From the NCBI GenBank assembly GCA_025201365.1, contig JAIXMF010000113.1, forward strand, positions 1 through 37,751: a DNA stretch of 37,751 nucleotides, read 5' to 3'. The translations under genes were made by a program, and so were the position numbers. Below, in pieces: positions 21,355 through 33,579 of this stretch (position 1 is its first letter; each line of letters begins with the position of its first letter). The stretch is from Syncephalis plumigaleata (Eukaryota; Zoopagomycota; Zoopagomycetes; Zoopagales; Piptocephalidaceae). Under the pieces are notes generated by a model. That model was not told where the DNA came from. It ran no database searches and saw only the letters and a program-made list of their open reading frames with translations.

Positions 21355-22757
21355 TTAGTAGCCACCATGATTATAACCGTGTTGTTGTTGCTGATGATGA
21401 TGCTGCTGCTGCTGTGGAGGTGCATAGGATTGATGTGGATTATAACCATTAGCACCACCAGGTGCAGCACCATAATGAGGCTGATCGTAAGCAACACCGG
21501 CATCGCTACCGTAGACCGTCGACTGATCATAGGGATGATGAGCACCTACGCTATGCATTGGATAGCTGCCGTAGGCACCGTGTGGTTTCGTGGGACCATA
21601 GGCGAATTCCTCTTCATCTACCACATCCTTGACCTCCCAGACATTCTGCTTACCACCAACCGAGAATTCCAGATCCTCCTTGGTGATAGAGTCCCAGTAT
21701 TTGTAGATAAACATGACGGCAAGTAGAACGGAGCAGGCACCAAAGAATGTACCGTCCAAGTAGTGTCGAGTGCCATTGCAGATGGTCTCACCAATACCAA
21801 TGGTGATGATTTGACCAATGGCAAAGAATACAACGCCAAACATGATATCGCCGAGGGGCCAGCGATCGCGCATTGTTTTAAACACCAAGAGGATTTGTGA
21901 TACAATGTATACGAGTAGACAGACGCCTGTAAACACGTACATCATTACCCATAGGAGAATCGGGTTGCTTTGTTTGAAGCCGGCCACATTCTCGAAGGTG
22001 GCAATAGCCACAAAGGCGGAGAACAATCCAATGACGAATGATGAAATACGTACACCCCAGATGGATAGACGAGTGCCATCCTCCATGAACTGGAAGCTAA
22101 TGAAACCGTTGAGCATTAGGCACCAGAAACACGCCACGACAAGACCGAAATCGATAGCTACGAAATACTAATAGCGGTGATAATAGCGATGTTGATTAAT
22201 AAAAGGCTATCAAGTATAGTTGAATGATAGAGTGTACTTACATGATAGCCTTGCCAGGCCATGGGAATAATGTTAGAGATGAGCAACATCGATAGAATGG
22301 TGTCTAGCAGGAACAGGTAAAAGAAGGTGACCATTTCCTTGCGACCTATAACAGGTAGCAATTTAATAGAGATGCAAGGTGCGATTAGTCTATCAATCAT
22401 GTAATATCTAGATACACTTTATGATGATAGCCACTTACCTACGGCTGTATATTTAGAGCTAATGTGGAATATCATAATGCCACACATAAAGATGGTCACA
22501 ATACGAATAAATAGTGCGGCTAATCATTATCATCGTAATAGTGAGGATACGTGTTAATGCCAAGAAAAGATAGACTCTGCTGGGTTATCTATTTTCATCG
22601 ACTTACCTGGCTGGAAAATAAGCACTCCAGTATTATGGACCTCCAAGTTACGCGCGTAGCATGCAGGCTGTAGTCCTACGCCACCAACCTCACCCAGTAA
22701 AGGACATACGGTAAGGGCATTCTGGTTGCATATGCCGTCAAACTTGCCAAACTTCAT
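21355..22757 (-). CDS. CHS7: Chitin synthase export chaperone Chs7
   Basis: Chs7 is a polytopic ER protein needed for folding and export of the chitin synthase Chs3 in yeast. Exons 22757-22607, 22519-22439, 22345-22242 and 22167-21355 sum to 1149 nt, 382 residues. The N-terminus has the family pattern FGKFDGICNQNALTVCPLLG followed by CYARNLEV. About seven hydrophobic helices follow, with conserved GRKEMVTFFYLFLLD and LMLNGFISFQFMEDGT. The DGTFFGACSVLLAVMFIYKYWDSITKEDLEF segment marks the end of the membrane part. The C-terminal tail is His/Gln/Gly/Tyr-rich and cytosolic by family topology. Introns have GTAAGT donors and TAG acceptors. A CHS3-type chitin synthase, its expected client, lies at 34.7 kb. 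Confidence 0.95.
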
Positions 22758-24246
22758 GATGCGTGTGGGGTGCTGTTGTTATTGATGATAAAGATGATGA
22801 TGATGATGAAGATAGAGATAATAGAGATGCAAGTGGAGCACTAGAAATTGCCTTGATGATTTTAGTTAGCTAACAGAAACCGGAAAGAAATGCAATGCAA
22901 AGAGGCAGCGTTCAAGGAGATGTGAGCAAAGTGGTGCGTAAGAAAAAAGCAAAGCGAGATGGGTAGACTAAAAGATGGTGCGGTTATAGTAAAAATGACC
23001 AATTCCGTTGTCCTGCAACACCAGAACACCAAAGTACTAATATGAATAGTAGAGTAATAAGAGTAATAAAGTAGTAGTAGTAGAATAATAAGTGGTAGTA
23101 GAGTAGTAGAGTAGTAGTAGTAGTAGTAGCGGTGAAAAGAGAAGGAGCAAGCAATGTGGTCACAGCCACTGTACTGCAGTAATAATACCAGATGTGAATG
23201 GCAAAGAAAAAGAAGGAAGACGCAGAGAATATGCACAAGAGCGTTAGAGGATACTACTTACTCTCTCTCTCTCCTTACCGTAAAGGTAGTGGTGATGGAT
23301 TGATAAACAGGTCCAACTCACTGCAAGTTGAGTGAATAAAAAATCAACTGTATTGCTGGCGGCGTTAAAAAAGTAGGAGAAACACTCGTATGAGTCGGTC
23401 GGTCGGTCAATCTGTCGGAATAGAAATACGCTTAATAAATAATAATAAAATAGTAAAAAAATTAATAAAAATATATTAGAGATAAAGAAAAGGAGGGGAG
23501 CGATATAATTCCTAATAATAGACCTGATAAAGATGTGACAAATAGATCACAACTGATACTACGATATATATATAAATAAAATAGCAATGAATGTATGTGT
23601 ACTACTTGTACTATTACTACTATCGTAGCTATTAAAATATATGGGAAATATCCTTGATGTCTGGATAAACTATCAATGACAACATGTGTATGTGTGGAGG
23701 TGTGGAGAGAGAGAGAGAGAAGCCATGCGCTAAATAGAAGCTAGTCGATAGACGAATGCACCATCAAGGACCGACAGATGTGGGACTCGCGCGTGTGTGT
23801 GTGTGCGTGGTTCATTGGCACTCATGCCAGTTGCCTATATGGGACGAGTATCATTGATGATTTTTATGCAGCAACATGTTGTACACCAATTAACGAGCTG
23901 GAAGGTGAAAATACACATAACACGAGTTAGTTGAGATTTGTTTGGAGATGATAGTAGGGACAGTAGGGACAGTGGTAGATGTGCATGCCACACTCTTCAT
24001 TATACTGTGTTGCCTAGACGATACGACTATACGCTCCCTTCATAGCAAATGATAGAGTTGTACGAGTAAAACCGGTTTTCTCCTCCTCTCCTATCCATGA
24101 TACAACACAATTGAACTCGCTGACATTGTTTATAATATTCGTACGTCATCCACGTTTATTCAACTCTACTACACTACTACTACTGCTATTACTAGTTGTT
24201 GTTTCAAGTCTACTGGCTTATCCTTAAGCGTTTCACTTACTTGTCA
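22758..24246. promoter_or_regulatory. Divergent intergenic region between CHS7 and the allantoinase gene
   Basis: About 1.5 kb between two divergent starts, so it probably holds both promoters. Repeats seen: GAT (22791-22810), GTA/AGT-rich tract (about 23070-23130), GGTC (23395-23410), GA (23705-23720) and GT (23790-23806). No coding frame is credible. A direct repeat GACAGTAGG occurs near 23956-23975. No known binding motif is claimed. Confidence 0.45.
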
Positions 24247-26175
24247 ATGCAGGTGGTCACTGGAAAACGAGTACTACTATCGGCGGAACATGAACCCGGT
24301 CAATACACGCTAGAGATATGCAGCACTACAGGTCGTATCTTAGCCATTCATCCGCGTTATACATCCTCTATCCACGATTATCCTACACTCAATGGTGATG
24401 TAGCGTCATTTATTGATGCAGGTAATCTACTCGTTATGCCTGGTGTAGTGGATGCGCACGTTCATGTTAACGAGCCTGGACGTACGGACTGGGAGGGTTT
24501 CGAGACTGCCACATTTGCAGCTGCAGCTGGTAAATTACACTAGATGATTAGTTGGAACATCATTGTTGACATGATCTTCCTCATCTTACAATGTAGGCGG
24601 TGTTACTACGTTGGTGGATATGCCACTCAATGCGATACCACCCACCACGACGCCACATTACTTAGCGGTGAAGTTGGATGCAGCCAAGAATCAATGTTGG
24701 ATCGATGTAGGATTCTACGGCGGATTAATCCCTGATAATGCGGTAATAATAATACTACTAGTAGAGCAATCATCATTGCTGCTCAGTATACTTACTTCTT
24801 GCATGATGATACGTTCTCTTTATTTCATTCCATGATCTGATCAGACCGAGCTACGTGATATGGTTGATCTAGGCGTGTGTGGCTTCAAGTGCTTTATGAT
24901 TGAGAGTGGTGTCGATGAGTTTCCAATGGTGACCGAGGATGATATTAGACGTGGTCTACAACAATTGAAGGTGAGTGAAACTGATCGCAAGTGCGTGCAT
25001 ACGAGTGTTGTCGCTAATAGTACAAGTTACTATATCGCGTATAGGGAACCGATGTCGTGATGATGTTCCATGCAGAGATGGAGCATCCATTAGATGAGCA
25101 TGATCATGATGCAACAAAAAGTGCAAATGTACTCGATACCGATCAAACACAATATAGCACGTTCCTGGCCAGTCGTCCCAGTAGTCTCGAGTGTCGTGCC
25201 ATTGAAACGGTGATTCGACTGTGTCGTGAATTTAAAGATGTGCGCTGTCACATTGTTCATTTATCGGCTGCCGAAGCCTTGCCTATGATTCGTGCGGCTA
25301 AACAGGAAGGCCTACCATTGACGGTGGAGACGTGCTTTCATTATTTGACACTTGACGCGGAACAAATACCATCAGGTAAGGAAGACAATGTAAGATATTA
25401 GTTGACCCTAATCACTAATACAATAACTAGGAGCAACTCAATTCAAATGTTGTCCACCCATTCGGGAGAATACGAATCGGCAATTGCTATGGGATGCACT
25501 CGCCGATGGCACTATCGATTTCGTCGTGTCTGATCATTCACCGTGTGTGGCAGAATTGAAACGATTAGATCAGGGTGATTTTATGCAGGCATGGGGCGGT
25601 ATTGCATCACTTCAATTTGGTCTACCCCTACTATGGACGGAAGCACGACGTCGCAATCACAAGTAAGTGTATAGCAAGAATGATGTTAATTCATTGCGAT
25701 ATACTGATTATTTAACGCAAATCATTGATATGACAACGATGAAATGATAGTGTACAAGATTTGATACGCTGGCTATCTACACATACGGCGAGACATGCCA
25801 ATTTGCATAAGCGGAAAGGATCATTGGCAGTTGGTAAAGATGCCGATATGGTCATTTGGGATCCAGATGGTTCATTTGCTGTACGTGTACTATTGTGCAT
25901 ATGCTTATCCATTCGTATCTACTAACGGTTTCGTTCATTAACTCATCCAGATTACGCAAGATACTATACGCTTCAAGAATAAGGTAACGCCGTATATGGG
26001 ACACAAATTAATGGGACGTATTTATCGTACACTCGTTCGTGGCAAGACAGTCTACGTGAATGATAGTATAGATGATGATGATGATGCCAATAGTCAGCAT
26101 AAGCAAGCATTACTCAATAATGATAGCAATACTAAGGCAAAGGTACAGGAGCGTATTGGAAAACTATTAGTATAA
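24247..26175 (+). CDS. Allantoinase
   Basis: Allantoinase hydrolyses allantoin to allantoate in purine catabolism, releasing nitrogen. Exons 24247-24529, 24597-24742, 24845-24970, 25045-25375, 25431-25662, 25751-25880 and 25951-26175 sum to 1473 nt, 490 residues. The amidohydrolase metal site is visible: [20 protein letters not shown] (first His pair, residues about 70-73), Lys in [15 protein letters not shown] (the likely carbamylated ligand), [19 protein letters not shown] and [16 protein letters not shown] and [14 protein letters not shown] are typical of allantoinase rather than dihydroorotase or dihydropyrimidinase. The start is doubtful: ATG 24247 lies inside a possible acceptor (TGCAG at 24248-24252), so an upstream exon may exist. 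Its 3' end lies 37 bp from that of the convergent YbaK-like gene. Confidence 0.92.
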
Positions 26176-26212
26176 TAGCTATTTTATTATTACAATTACA
26201 ATAATAAAGCAG

Positions 26213-27293
26213 CTATGAGAGATCAGCGACAAAACAGTTGGTTTTTTGAATAAATTCATCTACTGCTACAGCCATCTTCCAATCAACATCACCTGCTCCT
26301 AGATAGAATACAGGTGGCTAATACAATATTCGATTAGTATGATAATAGGATAGAGTCATTAGCATATCGAATACGCATCTTACCATCAATTGACCAATAC
26401 TTTTACTAAGAATAATAGGCATAGGTGTAGAAGTACCTAATAGTCGTAATAGATATATAGATATATATAGATTATTGCCATTGTCATCATTTACTGTTAC
26501 TTACCAATAGGTGATACGCCATTTTTATCAAATCCAGTCAGTTCAAATGATACATCAGCGGGAGCTAGTCGAAAATTATAATACTGTCGACTGATCTCCT
26601 TTTGCTTCAATGATCGTACGTAATTCATTAACTTTTGCGTATTAACCGAGGCTACATACTATGGAAAGTGCATTAGTTGATATAGTAATAGCAATGCAAT
26701 CATCGCCTGATTTACCCACCTGAGTGATGACGCAATAATAGCGAGAATTTAGAAAATCTACATGTCAAGTTAATCATTGTATCATACACAGACTAGACAC
26801 TTGCTTGCTTGCTTACCTGTTGTGTCAGACACGGTACATCGTGTATTCTCAAATACTACCGTTTTACATAAATGACGTATTGATGGAGCAACCAATTGTG
26901 CTCTAATATTATTCGATAGTTTAGTTAGAGCAATGTATATACGTATGTCTCCACTTACACTCGTTCTTGGAGTGACCAGTCATAATAATCGGATGGCACC
27001 TTGTAAAAACGTGCATGCAAGTTTATTTCATTTACTGCTTTTCTCACCTATCCATTCTGTTAATATAATATGCTCACATCTCACTATCTTCGTCATTAAT
27101 GATGTCGTATACTTACTGTCACCACTGTATTCGGCGCATCATCTGATAGTTGCTCTGTTACAGCCAATTCTCTAAATCGATCCATATACGGGGCAACTAT
27201 ACAATCAGTGGCGTATAGTTGTGCCACTATTTCAACTAGTCGTTCAAGACGCTGTCCGATATCTAGGATGGTGTGGTTGTTGTGGTTGCTCAT
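26213..27293 (-). CDS. YbaK/prolyl-tRNA-editing-domain protein
   Basis: Proteins of this family (YbaK, ProX, INS-type) hydrolyse mischarged aminoacyl-tRNAs in trans, protecting translation fidelity. The substrate of this one cannot be read from sequence. Exons 27293-27117, 27047-26959, 26902-26817, 26757-26720, 26658-26505, 26436-26384 and 26317-26213 sum to 702 nt, 233 residues. The N-terminus looks helical; the middle has VPSDYYDWSLQERV and IRHLCKTVVFENTR. The editing fold covers the second half: CVITQYVASVNTQKL, FRLAPADVSFELTGFDKNGV, PMPIILSKSI and PPVFYLGAGDVDWKMAV. These match the eukaryotic branch of the family. The 38-nt exon 4 is supported by phase. The exon 2 start (after ATAG at 27048) is the least certain join. 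It is divergent from NOG2. Confidence 0.85.
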
Positions 27294-27450
27294 ATTAAAA
27301 TTGATAACAATGATGATGATGATGATAGTGTGGTCGATGAAAGGTGATTGAACGAGAAAATTATTTTTTTTGTAATCATCAAGAAAAAAAAAGAAAAATC
27401 ATTCTTTTTTGCATTTCATATTCGCTATACACTCGACAGCTAACGACAAC
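27294..27450. promoter_or_regulatory. Compact bidirectional promoter between the YbaK-like gene and NOG2
   Basis: Only 157 bp separate the two divergent start codons. The interval contains a GAT run (27311-27326) and strong A/T tracts (27358-27372 and 27384-27400), a nucleosome-depleting type of composition. Confidence 0.55.
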
Positions 27451-29924
27451 ATGGGGAAATTCAAGAAGGAATCCAGTCGAGTGGCACGCGACACCTCGAA
27501 TCGTCCGGGTAACACTCGGCTGAAGGGTGAAAACTTTTATCATGACAAGAAGAAGGTGCAATACCTGAACATGCTACGTGGTGGTAAAGCAGTACGCGAT
27601 CGAGATGGCAATATCGTCAAAGCGGCAGCATTCCAAAGTACTGAGGCACCAGTGGCTCGAATTGCTCCTAATCGTAAATGGTTTGGTAAGTGACGAGTAT
27701 ATTACCAGACATATACATGACAATCCAATTGATATAATGTATATATACATGTATGTATATGGTCATATAGGTAATACTCGTGTTATTGGTCAAAAGGAAT
27801 TGCAATCATTTCGTGAAAAGCTAGGCGATGCCGTCAATGATCCCTACCAAGTATTACTACGACGTAACAAGTTACCTATGGGATTACTGCAAGATGTCAA
27901 GAGTGTATGTAGTTTGATGATCAACGATGTATCATCTGTCTATTGCTAATGTATTCACGCTCATTTAGGAGGCACGCGTTCATGTATTGGAGACCGAGAG
28001 TTTCTCACATACATTTGGACCTAAATCACAACGTAAACGTCCCAAGGTGCTCGCTGCATCCATGGATGAACTACTATCAACTGCCGATGACTCTATCGGT
28101 AAGTGAGACTAGTTGAAATGATATCATGACTGATTACTGATTAATGCTTTATTATATTATTTGCAGAAACATATGATCATACTAAAGACAACGATCTAAC
28201 AGCCAACAATATATTCGATCATTTGGATTTGGCTCGTGAGTCTATCTTCCTTAAGGGTCAGTCTAAGCGTATTTGGGGTGAACTCTACAAGGTGATCGAT
28301 TCATCGGATGTTGTCGTCCACGTACTCGATGCTCGTGATCCATTGGGTACCCGTTGTCGTAATGTGGAAACGTATTTAAGCAAGGAAGCACAACACAAGC
28401 ATCTTATCTTTGTGTTGAACAAGTGCGATCTTGTACCAACCTGGGTTACAGTAAGTAGACAGATGAACAGCTGATAACAATAATAATAATAATAACAATA
28501 ATATGAATTATAGGCACGTTGGGTTAAAGTGTTGTCGCGTGATTATCCCACTCTTGCCTTCCATGCCTCGATCAATAATTCGTTTGGTAAAGGTGCGCTC
28601 ATCCAACTGCTACGTCAATTTGGCAAGCTCCATTCGGATAAGAAACAAATCAGTGTGGGATTCATTGGTTATCCGAATACCGGTAAAAGTTCGATTATCA
28701 ATACGCTACGTAAGAAGCGAGTATGCTCGGTGGCACCCATTCCAGGTGAAACTAAAGTATGGCAGTATATCACATTGATGCGTCGTCTCTACTTGATCGA
28801 TTGTCCCGGTGTGGTGTACCCTGATCCAAAAGACACGGAAGCAGACATTGTACTAAAGGGTGTGGTAAGTTGTCAACTAGATAATGATGATGATTAATAT
28901 ATTGCCTAAACTTATCTCTACTTGCTTACAATAGGTTCGTGTGGAGAATGTAAAGAATCCTGAAGACTATGTTGAGCCGATGCTTAAGCGAGTTCGTCCT
29001 GAATATATACGTCGTACCTATGATGTACGTTCATGGGATGATCACGAGGATTTCCTGTCAAAGGTAGCCAAGAAGACGGGTAAACTACTCAAGGTAAGTT
29101 TATTAGTAATATATACATGTATATGTGCTAATCATTAAGCAAAATGACTATAGGGTGGTGAACCGGATCTTAGTACGGTAGCCAAAATGGTATTAAATGA
29201 CTGGCTACGCGGTAAGATTCCATTCTATACAGCACCGCCTGAAGATGAAAAACCAGCCACTAGTATGGAGGTGGAAGCACCGACACCCATTATCGAAGGA
29301 CCCAATCCAGAATTGGAAAAGGTAAGCAGATAATGTTATAATAATGATTCATGTATGTTAATCAATGATGACTAGGGTAAAATCGGTGTAGAACAACTAT
29401 TCCGTAAGATTCAAGTGTCGACCGTCTTCCTACCAGATGACATGAAGCGAGATGATGTTGAACAGGAGGAGGAACAAAAGGAGAAACTGGCTAAAGCATT
29501 GAAGCAAGCTCGCGAGCAGAATAAACAAGCGGCCAAGGTTGCTGCCATTGAGAATGAGGCTGACGAGGACGACAACGAAGATGACATTCCTGACTGGGAT
29601 GAAGTATTCGGTAGTGTCGTGGGTGAGGAAGTGTCCACGCTGGGTGAACAACCGAAATCCACCACGGATAGTGTCTCGGTAGACGATACTGAAGAAGATG
29701 AAGAGAATGAAGACGAAGACGACGACGAAGATATGTCATTAGATGACGAGGGTGGCAAACGACGCAAGACAGTTAAAGCACCACGTATGACGACGAATAA
29801 GCAAAAGGTCGGCAAGCACTATTACGATACGGCAAACGTAAAGAATCGTAATCGTGATAAGAAACGACCGGAGGATCCTAATAAGCTAGCCAAACGACTA
29901 AAAGCAACCAAAAGTCGACGATAA
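27451..29924 (+). CDS. NOG2: Nucleolar GTPase Nog2 (GNL2 family)
   Basis: Nog2 is a circularly permuted GTPase that binds pre-60S ribosomal particles and is needed for late nuclear maturation and export. Exons 27451-27685, 27771-27904, 27969-28098, 28167-28450, 28514-28864, 28935-29093, 29154-29321 and 29376-29924 sum to 2010 nt, 669 residues. The N-terminal NGP1NT domain begins [20 protein letters not shown]. The permuted motif order is visible: G4 NKCD at about 251, then G1 GYPNTGKSS at about 313-321 and G3 DCPG at about 357-360. The tail is acidic (poly Asp/Glu) then basic, as usual in this family. An in-frame ATG 42 bp upstream exists, but MGK is the family start. Confidence 0.96.
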
Positions 29925-30133
29925 ACGCAGAGCAGCGCGCAACACATTCATTGTCTGCATGCAATAATAGAACTGTTGTGAGCAGTTTCTTCTATTATTA
30001 TTAATATTACATCATTATTCTTTGATATTATTCATTAAAGCAATTCCGAATTATTACTACTATTTTTATTTCTATTTTTCTTAACATTTTGAATCTATCT
30101 TTTGTATTTGTTGTTTACCTCGCACTATTAATC
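29925..30133. other. Spacer between NOG2 and the CIA30-domain gene
   Basis: 209 bp, AT-rich, holding the NOG2 3' UTR (ATTAAAG near 30034) and the next promoter. Confidence 0.5.
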
Positions 30134-31079
30134 ATGACTCAACGTTTTGCTAATTTAGCACAGGAATCTCTCTCGATATTCAAACGAGAGAGTCAACACA
30201 GTAGGTAGCATTGAGTACTATTGTATATATACAGTACAGCAACTAAGTATATGATCTATTAGTGTGGCGTATGGATGTAATGGAACGTGTGCCTGAACAG
30301 TGGCTGTTCCAATTCAGTAAAGAAACTGATCTAACGCAATGGATTGTTGGTTGTGACAAGGATATTGGCGGTAAGTAATAGCTAATAAGTAATAGCTAGT
30401 AGCTAGTAGTAATACGCTAAACTATATACTATTAACTAGGCTATTCGACAGCTACACTTGAATTAACGACTGATGGTAAAGCACGCTTCCACGGCAATAT
30501 CTCTACAAAATTACCGTTGAAACGAAAGGATTTCATTCGTAGTGGCTATGCTGCCATTCGATCCAAGGTAATCATTGTTATTGTTGATGTTGTCATTAGT
30601 AGACAACTGCCATCACATTGACTATACTATCAGCTATTAACCTACGGATATTTATTACTATACTTTAGGAGGCGCGTCATACACTACTCGGTTCCAATTT
30701 CTGGGACACGGGTCTTTTCCGATTCCTATGTCTACGAGTACGCGGTGATCATCGACGCTATATGGTTAACATGCAGACAGACGGTGTGGTTAACACGGAT
30801 ATATTCCAACATCGACTATTCCTACGTCGACCAGGTCAATGGGAGGATATACTCATTGGTTTTCGTGATTTTACGCAAACTAATAATGGACTTGTCCTAC
30901 CAGATCAGATGCAAATGCTGCGAGAGCGTGTAAGAACTATTGGATTCTCAGTGATGGATGGACGGGATGGTCCCTTCTCATTAGAAATCGATTCTATTAA
31001 AATGATGAATACAGAGGGCACAGACGGTGATGTGGACATTCAACCGGATGGTGCAGCTAAAATAACACTAACCATGTAA
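30134..31079 (+). CDS. CIA30-domain protein (complex I intermediate-associated, NDUFAF1-like)
   Basis: CIA30/NDUFAF1 proteins assist assembly of mitochondrial respiratory complex I. Exons 30134-30200, 30263-30370, 30440-30567 and 30669-31079 sum to 714 nt, 237 residues. The domain is visible as WLFQFSKETDLTQWIVGCDKDIGGYST, then FHGNISTKLPL, GYAAIRSKEARHTLLG, LCLRVRGDHRRYMVNMQTDG, LFLRRPGQWEDILIGFRDF and IGFSVMDGRDGPFSLEIDSI. The N-terminal 22 residues (MTQRFANLAQESLSIFKRES) have basic and hydroxylated residues with few acids, fitting a possible mitochondrial import signal. Exon 1 ends in A and exon 2 begins TG, so the join gives Met-Trp-Arg, the usual start of the domain. Confidence 0.92.
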
Positions 31080-31474
31080 ACATTAAAAGTTATTAGAACA
31101 TTTTTATACCAAAATAATGCTATAGTTTATCATTAATAAATACATACAGGATTCTTCCAACCAGTAAACATCGTTAGTTTTTAACACCTATGCTTTTATT
31201 AGTAAACACTGCATAGTAGTTAGCATCGCTGTCGTTGTCATTACTAATAGTTAGCAAATAATTAACAAACCTACTAATGGAAACATTAACAAAAGATAAG
31301 AAAGCTAAGAGGAAATCATAAGAAATGGCATTAATAAAAGTCAATAGCTCTATTAGCATTCCATTACAAATGTCTACACATTCATTAATAAACAATTATT
31401 AGTTATTATTTCTATATATGTTTTATATAGAACGTTCTACTGCAGTTCATTTTTTCTTTTTGCTGTTCTTCAAT
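31080..31474. other. Intergenic between the CIA30-domain and F-box-like genes
   Basis: 395 bp, AT-rich, with ATTAATAAATAC near 31131 as a likely polyadenylation region. No gene seen. Confidence 0.5.
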
Positions 31475-33108
31475 ATGTCGTCCACCGAGTTAGACTTATT
31501 GACTCTGCTTCCAACTGAGGACCGCAATTACATTCTCAGTTTACTCAGTCATACCGACATATTACGAGTGAGTGCTTGCAATCACTCACTAAGGTGTACA
31601 ATACGGAATGACAAACTATTGTGGCAAGCACTGTATAAACATAAATTCTTATCTGGCGTGTATTGCAAAGAGGAGTGGGATTTTGTATTCTGGTGTATCC
31701 GTACCAATCCAAATACTACATCCACGCCAGCAAAAAGATCAGATGTTATAAAGAATGTTGATTGGTACGATGTATATCGCCGACGCGTAATAACCGAGTA
31801 TAATTGGCGACACGGCTATTCAAATACGACAGTGATCGATATCAACTGGTATAATTCGTATGGTGAAACAGTCAATATTATTCGTGTTCGTACCTCAGCT
31901 ACAGGTATATTTTTTATGCATATTTACATGAATAATAGATCTAGGAAATATTGGTATAGTGTAGAATGTACGGCCTATCCGGATCTTAAGCAACTTGGCA
32001 ATAAGACTGAAAAACCTACCTTTTCTGCATTACGCAAGAGAGCTCTATTAGAGAACAATGATACTACTGAGCAACAACAGCAGTACCATCTTCCTGTCAT
32101 TCATCATATGGGCGATCACTATATTGTTGGAACTCTGCAATATATTCAAAGCAATGAATCACAAGCGATGACAATATCGTATCGCGGTAGTGATGAAAAG
32201 AATGCGTATGTCACCGTCGACATTCCTCAGCATACCGAGATAAGGCTGCTCGATGGGAAATGGGCATTGTTATCCGATGGATATCCTAAACGTGTTGGCG
32301 ATTCATTTGGTAAGTATCGTTCAGATAGATAAACAGATCAAGTGGCACTAATCTCTCTCTATATGTGCATCATATAACCATAGCCAATATAGAAATAGTT
32401 GATTTGGAAAATGTTATTAAACATTCCGGCTTTATTAATGATGTATGGGAAGTAGCTTGTTTTTACGAGACAACCGACAAATCAGCTGTTGTATACACGG
32501 CAAGAGTAAAGAAAGACGATGCAAGTTGTATCGAATGGGCACTACATCAATTCTCAAGTGCATCTCCGTATAAACAACTACGCAATGGCTGGTTCTACTT
32601 GCCAGAGATACGCAGTGATGATCCTATAGAAGTCTGCGTTTTACATCCATCCCGAGTGATGATCGCATTTTATGAATACGTAGAGGAAACTTATGATTGC
32701 GTAATTCATAGTGTAGCAACATCGGGACAGACAGCTACACCGGAACATAGGATTGCTATGGCTGACGGATGCTTACCTGTTCCATTACTTAAAGCAGGAC
32801 TCAAATCTCATTTAGGATCTGATTCTATGATTTATTGCGATGAATCGTTTAACGACGATCAAATGATGCATTTTCCAGGCATGACCAATTACAAGCATGT
32901 TATTCGTAACTTGTACAGCATTAGTGTGGATAAATCCGGCAAACAAATAATGTATTTAGTGGATATCGATAAGAAAACGGTAGTCCGCACGCTAGGCAAA
33001 CTAGCTTCACCTTTTCAACAAATTTACTATTTAATTACTGGCAAAGTAACTAATTCATTATCTGAAAGACCTCGCTTATTAGAAATAGAGGATTATGGTG
33101 CATTATAA
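31475..33108 (+). CDS. F-box-like protein of unknown function
   Basis: Two exons, 31475-32309 and 32384-33108, sum to 1560 nt, 519 residues. The first 60 residues fit an F-box: LDLLTLLPTEDRNYILSLLS, then HTDILRVSACNHSL, then KLLWQALYKHKF. F-box proteins join substrates to SCF ubiquitin ligases. The remaining 450 residues match no family I recognise. They contain alternating hydrophobic and polar strands with repeated aromatic and Asp/Gly turns, which could be beta-propeller-like, but no WD or kelch signature is visible. The intron has GTAAGT and CATAG. The ATG at 31475 starts the F-box; an upstream in-frame ATG at 31418 would add a hydrophobic stretch and is less likely. Confidence 0.7.
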
Positions 33109-33579
33109 TAATATAATAACACGTATAGGTTTATCCAATTATTTAATATCTATCCATCTGTCTATTACTAAATAAAAGCAACATTATCGTATTTACATTG
33201 TCTAATATATGTATATGTATATGTATATAAAAGTAAAATAATATCCGTGGTTTTATTTACGGAATTTCAATCAAAAGCATTATTGGAGTATTGCGAAAGG
33301 AAGGGACACGCAAATCACAACGACACCACATATTACTTTTCCAAATCCTACAACAACCTATCAACATCAACATCATTATCATCGTCAAGAACATCCATCA
33401 TTCGTGTTAATATAAAGGGAAAACATATCGAAGAGCCATGACATTCAACAACTATACCTTTATTATACATACAATCACATATAATAAAAGTACGTTATGA
33501 ATAATCAACAACAACAACATCATCCTCGTTGTCGTAGTAATAATGAATGTTCCATATATGAATGATTGTGTGTGTGTAT
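33109..33579. other. Convergent intergenic region between the F-box-like and eL43 genes
   Basis: 471 bp holding both 3' UTRs, with a GTATAT run (33209-33228) and a GT run at 33567-33577. A 64-codon frame at 33247-33441 opens with GTG and looks non-coding. Confidence 0.5.

Noticed and set aside
22862-23238. Minus-strand frames upstream of CHS7
   Set aside because: Tyr and Leu runs from a GTA/AGT repeat in the promoter region.
23395-23410. GGTC repeat considered as a tRNA arm
   Set aside because: Simple four-base repeat without acceptor or anticodon stems nearby.
29411-29815. 134-codon Ser-rich minus-strand frame
   Set aside because: Antisense shadow of the acidic tail of NOG2.
33247-33441. 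64-codon frame after the F-box-like gene
   Set aside because: GTG start, Ser/Thr-rich low complexity, lies in a convergent 3' UTR region.
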